Shown here one piece after another: positions 29,067 to 30,804 of a stretch of 30,804 nt of DNA (the first letter of the stretch is position 1; the number at the start of each line of letters is the position of its first letter). The notes below the pieces were generated by a model that ran no database searches, had not been told where the DNA came from, and worked only from the letters and a program-made list of their open reading frames with translations. The position numbers were made by a program, and so were the translations under genes. The stretch is taken from the IMG/VR virus record IMGVR_UViG_3300034104_001833, positions 1-30,804 of that record. The stretch is one strand, 5' to 3'. Source of the stretch: a virus.

Positions 29067-30804
29067 GTGGGAATGAATCAACGCCTCCTGCGGCCCCGTG
29101 CCTCGGGCTTCGACCCGCGTAGCATCTCTGGCCTCGCCCTCTGGCTGGACGCGGCTGACACGCAGTCGCTCTACACCACCGACGCTGGTCCGGTGACGGC
29201 GGTGTCGGCGCCTACGGATATCAGTGGGTGCGTGGGGTGGTGGGATGCGAGCGATGCGGCCAGCATCACGCAGTCTAGCGGTCTGGTGTCGCAGTGGAAT
29301 GACAAGAGCGGCGGCAACAGGCACGCCACCGCATCGTCCACCGCGCGGCCGACAACCGGCACGCGGACAGTCGGCGGCCGAAACGCGCTGGACTTCAACG
29401 GCTCCAGCACTGTGATGAGCGTCAGCGGCTCGCTGCCGACAGCCGCAACTCATACCGTTTTTGCGGTCTTTCAGTTGGACGCAACGCCAGCAGGCACCGG
29501 GCCTGCCATCTACTCCACGCAGGCGGCGACCGACCAGGAGTTGCGGTTTGTTGGTTCCGGCTCGTCCGCGATTCAATACATGTTCAACAACAATCTCGGC
29601 GCCGCACTGCAAACTACGCCTGTTGGCGTGTCTCCAGTTGTGGTTTCGGTGCGCGAGGCCACGCCAATCGCCAGAAGCGCAGGGGCGGGCATCAACGCAA
29701 GCGTCACAGGGAGTGCTTCGGCGTGGGCAGCGACCGGCCTTGTCATCGGCGGGCGGCTTGCGTCGCGTTTCTTTGATGGTGTGATCTGCGAGTTGGTTAT
29801 TTATGACTCCACCCTTTCCGACGCGGCCACTGCCAGCGTCGAAGCCTACCTTGCTGCGAAGTGGGGGATCAGCGGAGTCCATAGGGCCGTACCGGACGAG
29901 TTGACGGCGGTGTCGGCACCTACGGAGATCAATGGGTGCGTGGGGTGGTGGGACGCGAGCGATGCGGCCACGCTGTTTGAGGCAAACACCGGCAGCACTC
30001 TGGCAACGACGACTGTCGGACGGTGGGGCAATAAGGTGTCAGGAGGCCCGTCTGCTTCGCAGGCTACTCTAGCCTCGCGGCCGACCGTTGTGTCGAACGC
30101 TTTGAACGGCAAGGGGGTTTTGCGGTTTGGCGGGTCGCAGTCTCTGCTGGGAGACTTATCACCAGCCATCACAACAAACGAATACACTGTTTTTGTGGTA
30201 TGCAAAACCAGTGGAATAGTAACGAACGGAAGATTGTTCAGCATTGCTCCAGCCGCTACTCAAGACTTCAGCGCTGGCGCTATGATCCCATGCTGCATAA
30301 ACAGCAGCAACCCAGACCAGTTGTCGGCCTTCAACGGCTCCACCGGAACGAACGTCGGTGTCGTAAGCGGATTCTCGTCCTACGCGATATTCTCTGGCGC
30401 GTGCGGTTCGTCATCTGTCACAAATGCAGCAAACGGCCTTCGCGCGACGGCGGCGTCAGTCACCTTCTCTTCTGCCGCCGCACGCTTTGGCATTGGCGGC
30501 CCAGCGCAGGGCGGGACCGGGAGCGTAAATGGCGACATAGCGGAGGTGATCTACTTCAGCACCGCCCTCTCCACCACCGACCGCGCCCGCGTCGAAAAGT
30601 ACCTCGCCCAGAAATGGGGCATAGCGAACGTCCCTGACCCGACGCCTCCGGTGGGGTATTGGCGCGACAAGTCTGGCAACGGGCGACACATGCTCCAGCC
30701 TACGGGTTCGCTTCGCCCGGTCGTTGGCTCGCAGGGCAGTCGCAAGGCGATCTCGCTGAACGGCACAACGCAGTGGATGCGGCAAGAGCGGACAAACTAC
30801 CAGC
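29067..30804 (+). CDS. Large lectin/LamG-like repeat protein, truncated by the window end
   Basis: A frame open from GTG 29067 to the window edge encodes at least 579 residues with no stop. It holds concanavalin A/LamG-like modules of about 236 residues. Each has a GCVGWWDASDAA opening (about residues 54 and 290), then W-x-DKSGGNRHA, ARPT, and an LDFNGS-type strand, closing with EVIYFSTALSTTDRARVEKYL or a similar helix. A partial third unit starts near 530 (VGYWRDKSGNGRHM). An extra shortened opening (LALWLDAADTQSLYT) precedes the first. This is a probable glycan-binding adhesin or fibre. GTG fits GAGGA at 29054-29058; ATG 29073 is the alternative. Confidence 0.85.
   Translation, partial: MGMNQRLLRPRASGFDPRSISGLALWLDAADTQSLYTTDAGPVTAVSAPTDISGCVGWWDASDAASITQSSGLVSQWNDKSGGNRHATASSTARPTTGTRTVGGRNALDFNGSSTVMSVSGSLPTAATHTVFAVFQLDATPAGTGPAIYSTQAATDQELRFVGSGSSAIQYMFNNNLGAALQTTPVGVSPVVVSVREATPIARSAGAGINASVTGSASAWAATGLVIGGRLASRFFDGVICELVIYDSTLSDAATASVEAYLAAKWGISGVHRAVPDELTAVSAPTEINGCVGWWDASDAATLFEANTGSTLATTTVGRWGNKVSGGPSASQATLASRPTVVSNALNGKGVLRFGGSQSLLGDLSPAITTNEYTVFVVCKTSGIVTNGRLFSIAPAATQDFSAGAMIPCCINSSNPDQLSAFNGSTGTNVGVVSGFSSYAIFSGACGSSSVTNAANGLRATAASVTFSSAAARFGIGGPAQGGTGSVNGDIAEVIYFSTALSTTDRARVEKYLAQKWGIANVPDPTPPVGYWRDKSGNGRHMLQPTGSLRPVVGSQGSRKAISLNGTTQWMRQERTNYQ
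29194..29262 (+). repeat. 69-base direct repeat, copy 1, in the lectin-like gene
   Basis: The copy at 29194-29262 matches the one at 29902-29970 with four mismatches in 69 bases (about 94 percent), much more than the rest of the domains. It encodes the TAVSAPTDISGCVGWWDASD segment. Such local identity suggests recent duplication or gene conversion at the module boundary. Confidence 0.85.
29902..29970 (+). repeat. 69-base direct repeat, copy 2, in the lectin-like gene
   Basis: This second copy encodes TAVSAPTEINGCVGWWDASD and lies 708 bases after the first, exactly in frame (236 codons). Three of the four mismatches change an amino acid or lie at second or third positions (for example GAT to GAG, AGT to AAT). 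The 708-base period equals one lectin-like module. Confidence 0.85.

Noticed and set aside
28656-29882. A 408-residue minus-strand open frame
   Set aside because: It lies opposite the membrane protein and the lectin-like gene, both with clear domain features; the translation is Arg/His-rich and shows no motif.
29461-30637. Two plus-strand fragments in other frames within the lectin-like region
   Set aside because: The long frame open from 29067 to the window end explains this DNA with recognisable repeat modules; the fragments are shadows.
1-30804. CRISPR array, tRNA, rRNA, integrase or insertion sequence
   Set aside because: No regularly spaced short repeats, cloverleaf-like stretches or transposase/integrase motifs were found on reading; this does not replace a dedicated search.

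Overview
The window is one continuous, plus-strand late region of a double-stranded DNA tailed phage or prophage, GC-rich, with a long non-contractile (siphovirus) tail and an HK97-type head. Gene order is the standard one: small and large terminase, portal, prohead protease, major capsid protein, head-tail connectors, tail terminator, tail tube, a frameshifted tail-assembly chaperone pair, a 1457-residue tape measure protein, then tail-tip and adhesin genes. Almost every junction is a short start-stop overlap (ATGA, GTGA, TGATG, TAATG, TAGTG) or a gap of a few bases with an AAGGAG-type ribosome binding site, so most of the window probably works as one translationally coupled late operon. No host-type genes, tRNAs, rRNAs, integrase, CRISPR array or insertion sequence were seen. 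The host cannot be fixed from the sequence; the style of several proteins resembles environmental phages or planctomycete-type prophages, but that is only an impression.

Region by region: 1-188 is non-coding, with a thrice-repeated 11-mer that could be a packaging site. 189-5263 holds packaging, portal and an enlarged prohead protease with a Cys4 cluster. 5247-7218 is an accessory insertion inside the head module: a 525-residue protein with a C-terminal ADP-ribosyltransferase-like domain (R, S/T and E-x-E motifs), followed by a very acidic 128-residue partner. 7219-9213 is a 189-bp leader with hairpins, the capsid gene and a probable decoration protein. 9214-10019 is a GT-A glycosyltransferase whose ribosome binding site lies inside a perfect hairpin. 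10016-13301 carries connectors, head closure, gp10-like and tail terminator genes, interrupted by two related small beta-rich proteins. 13329-14692 has two tandem, related tail-tube-like genes and the chaperone pair with a G GGA AAA slippery site. 14696-19069 is the tape measure gene. 19082-25337 has six tail-tip or fibre genes, including a 994-residue protein built from Gly-Ser-Gly-Tyr repeats. 25337-28325 is a cassette of a zinc-ribbon-like protein, an HExxH protein, a helical protein, a calcineurin-like phosphoesterase, a dCMP deaminase and a dNMP kinase. 28384-30804 has a small beta-rich protein, a one-transmembrane protein, and a large LamG/lectin-like repeat gene that stays open at the window end.

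The genes together describe virion assembly plus a nucleotide-pool cassette and several possible host-interaction factors. The best candidates for something undescribed are the capsid-module ADP-ribosyltransferase with its acidic neighbour, and the glycosyltransferase in the head operon with a potentially occluded ribosome binding site.
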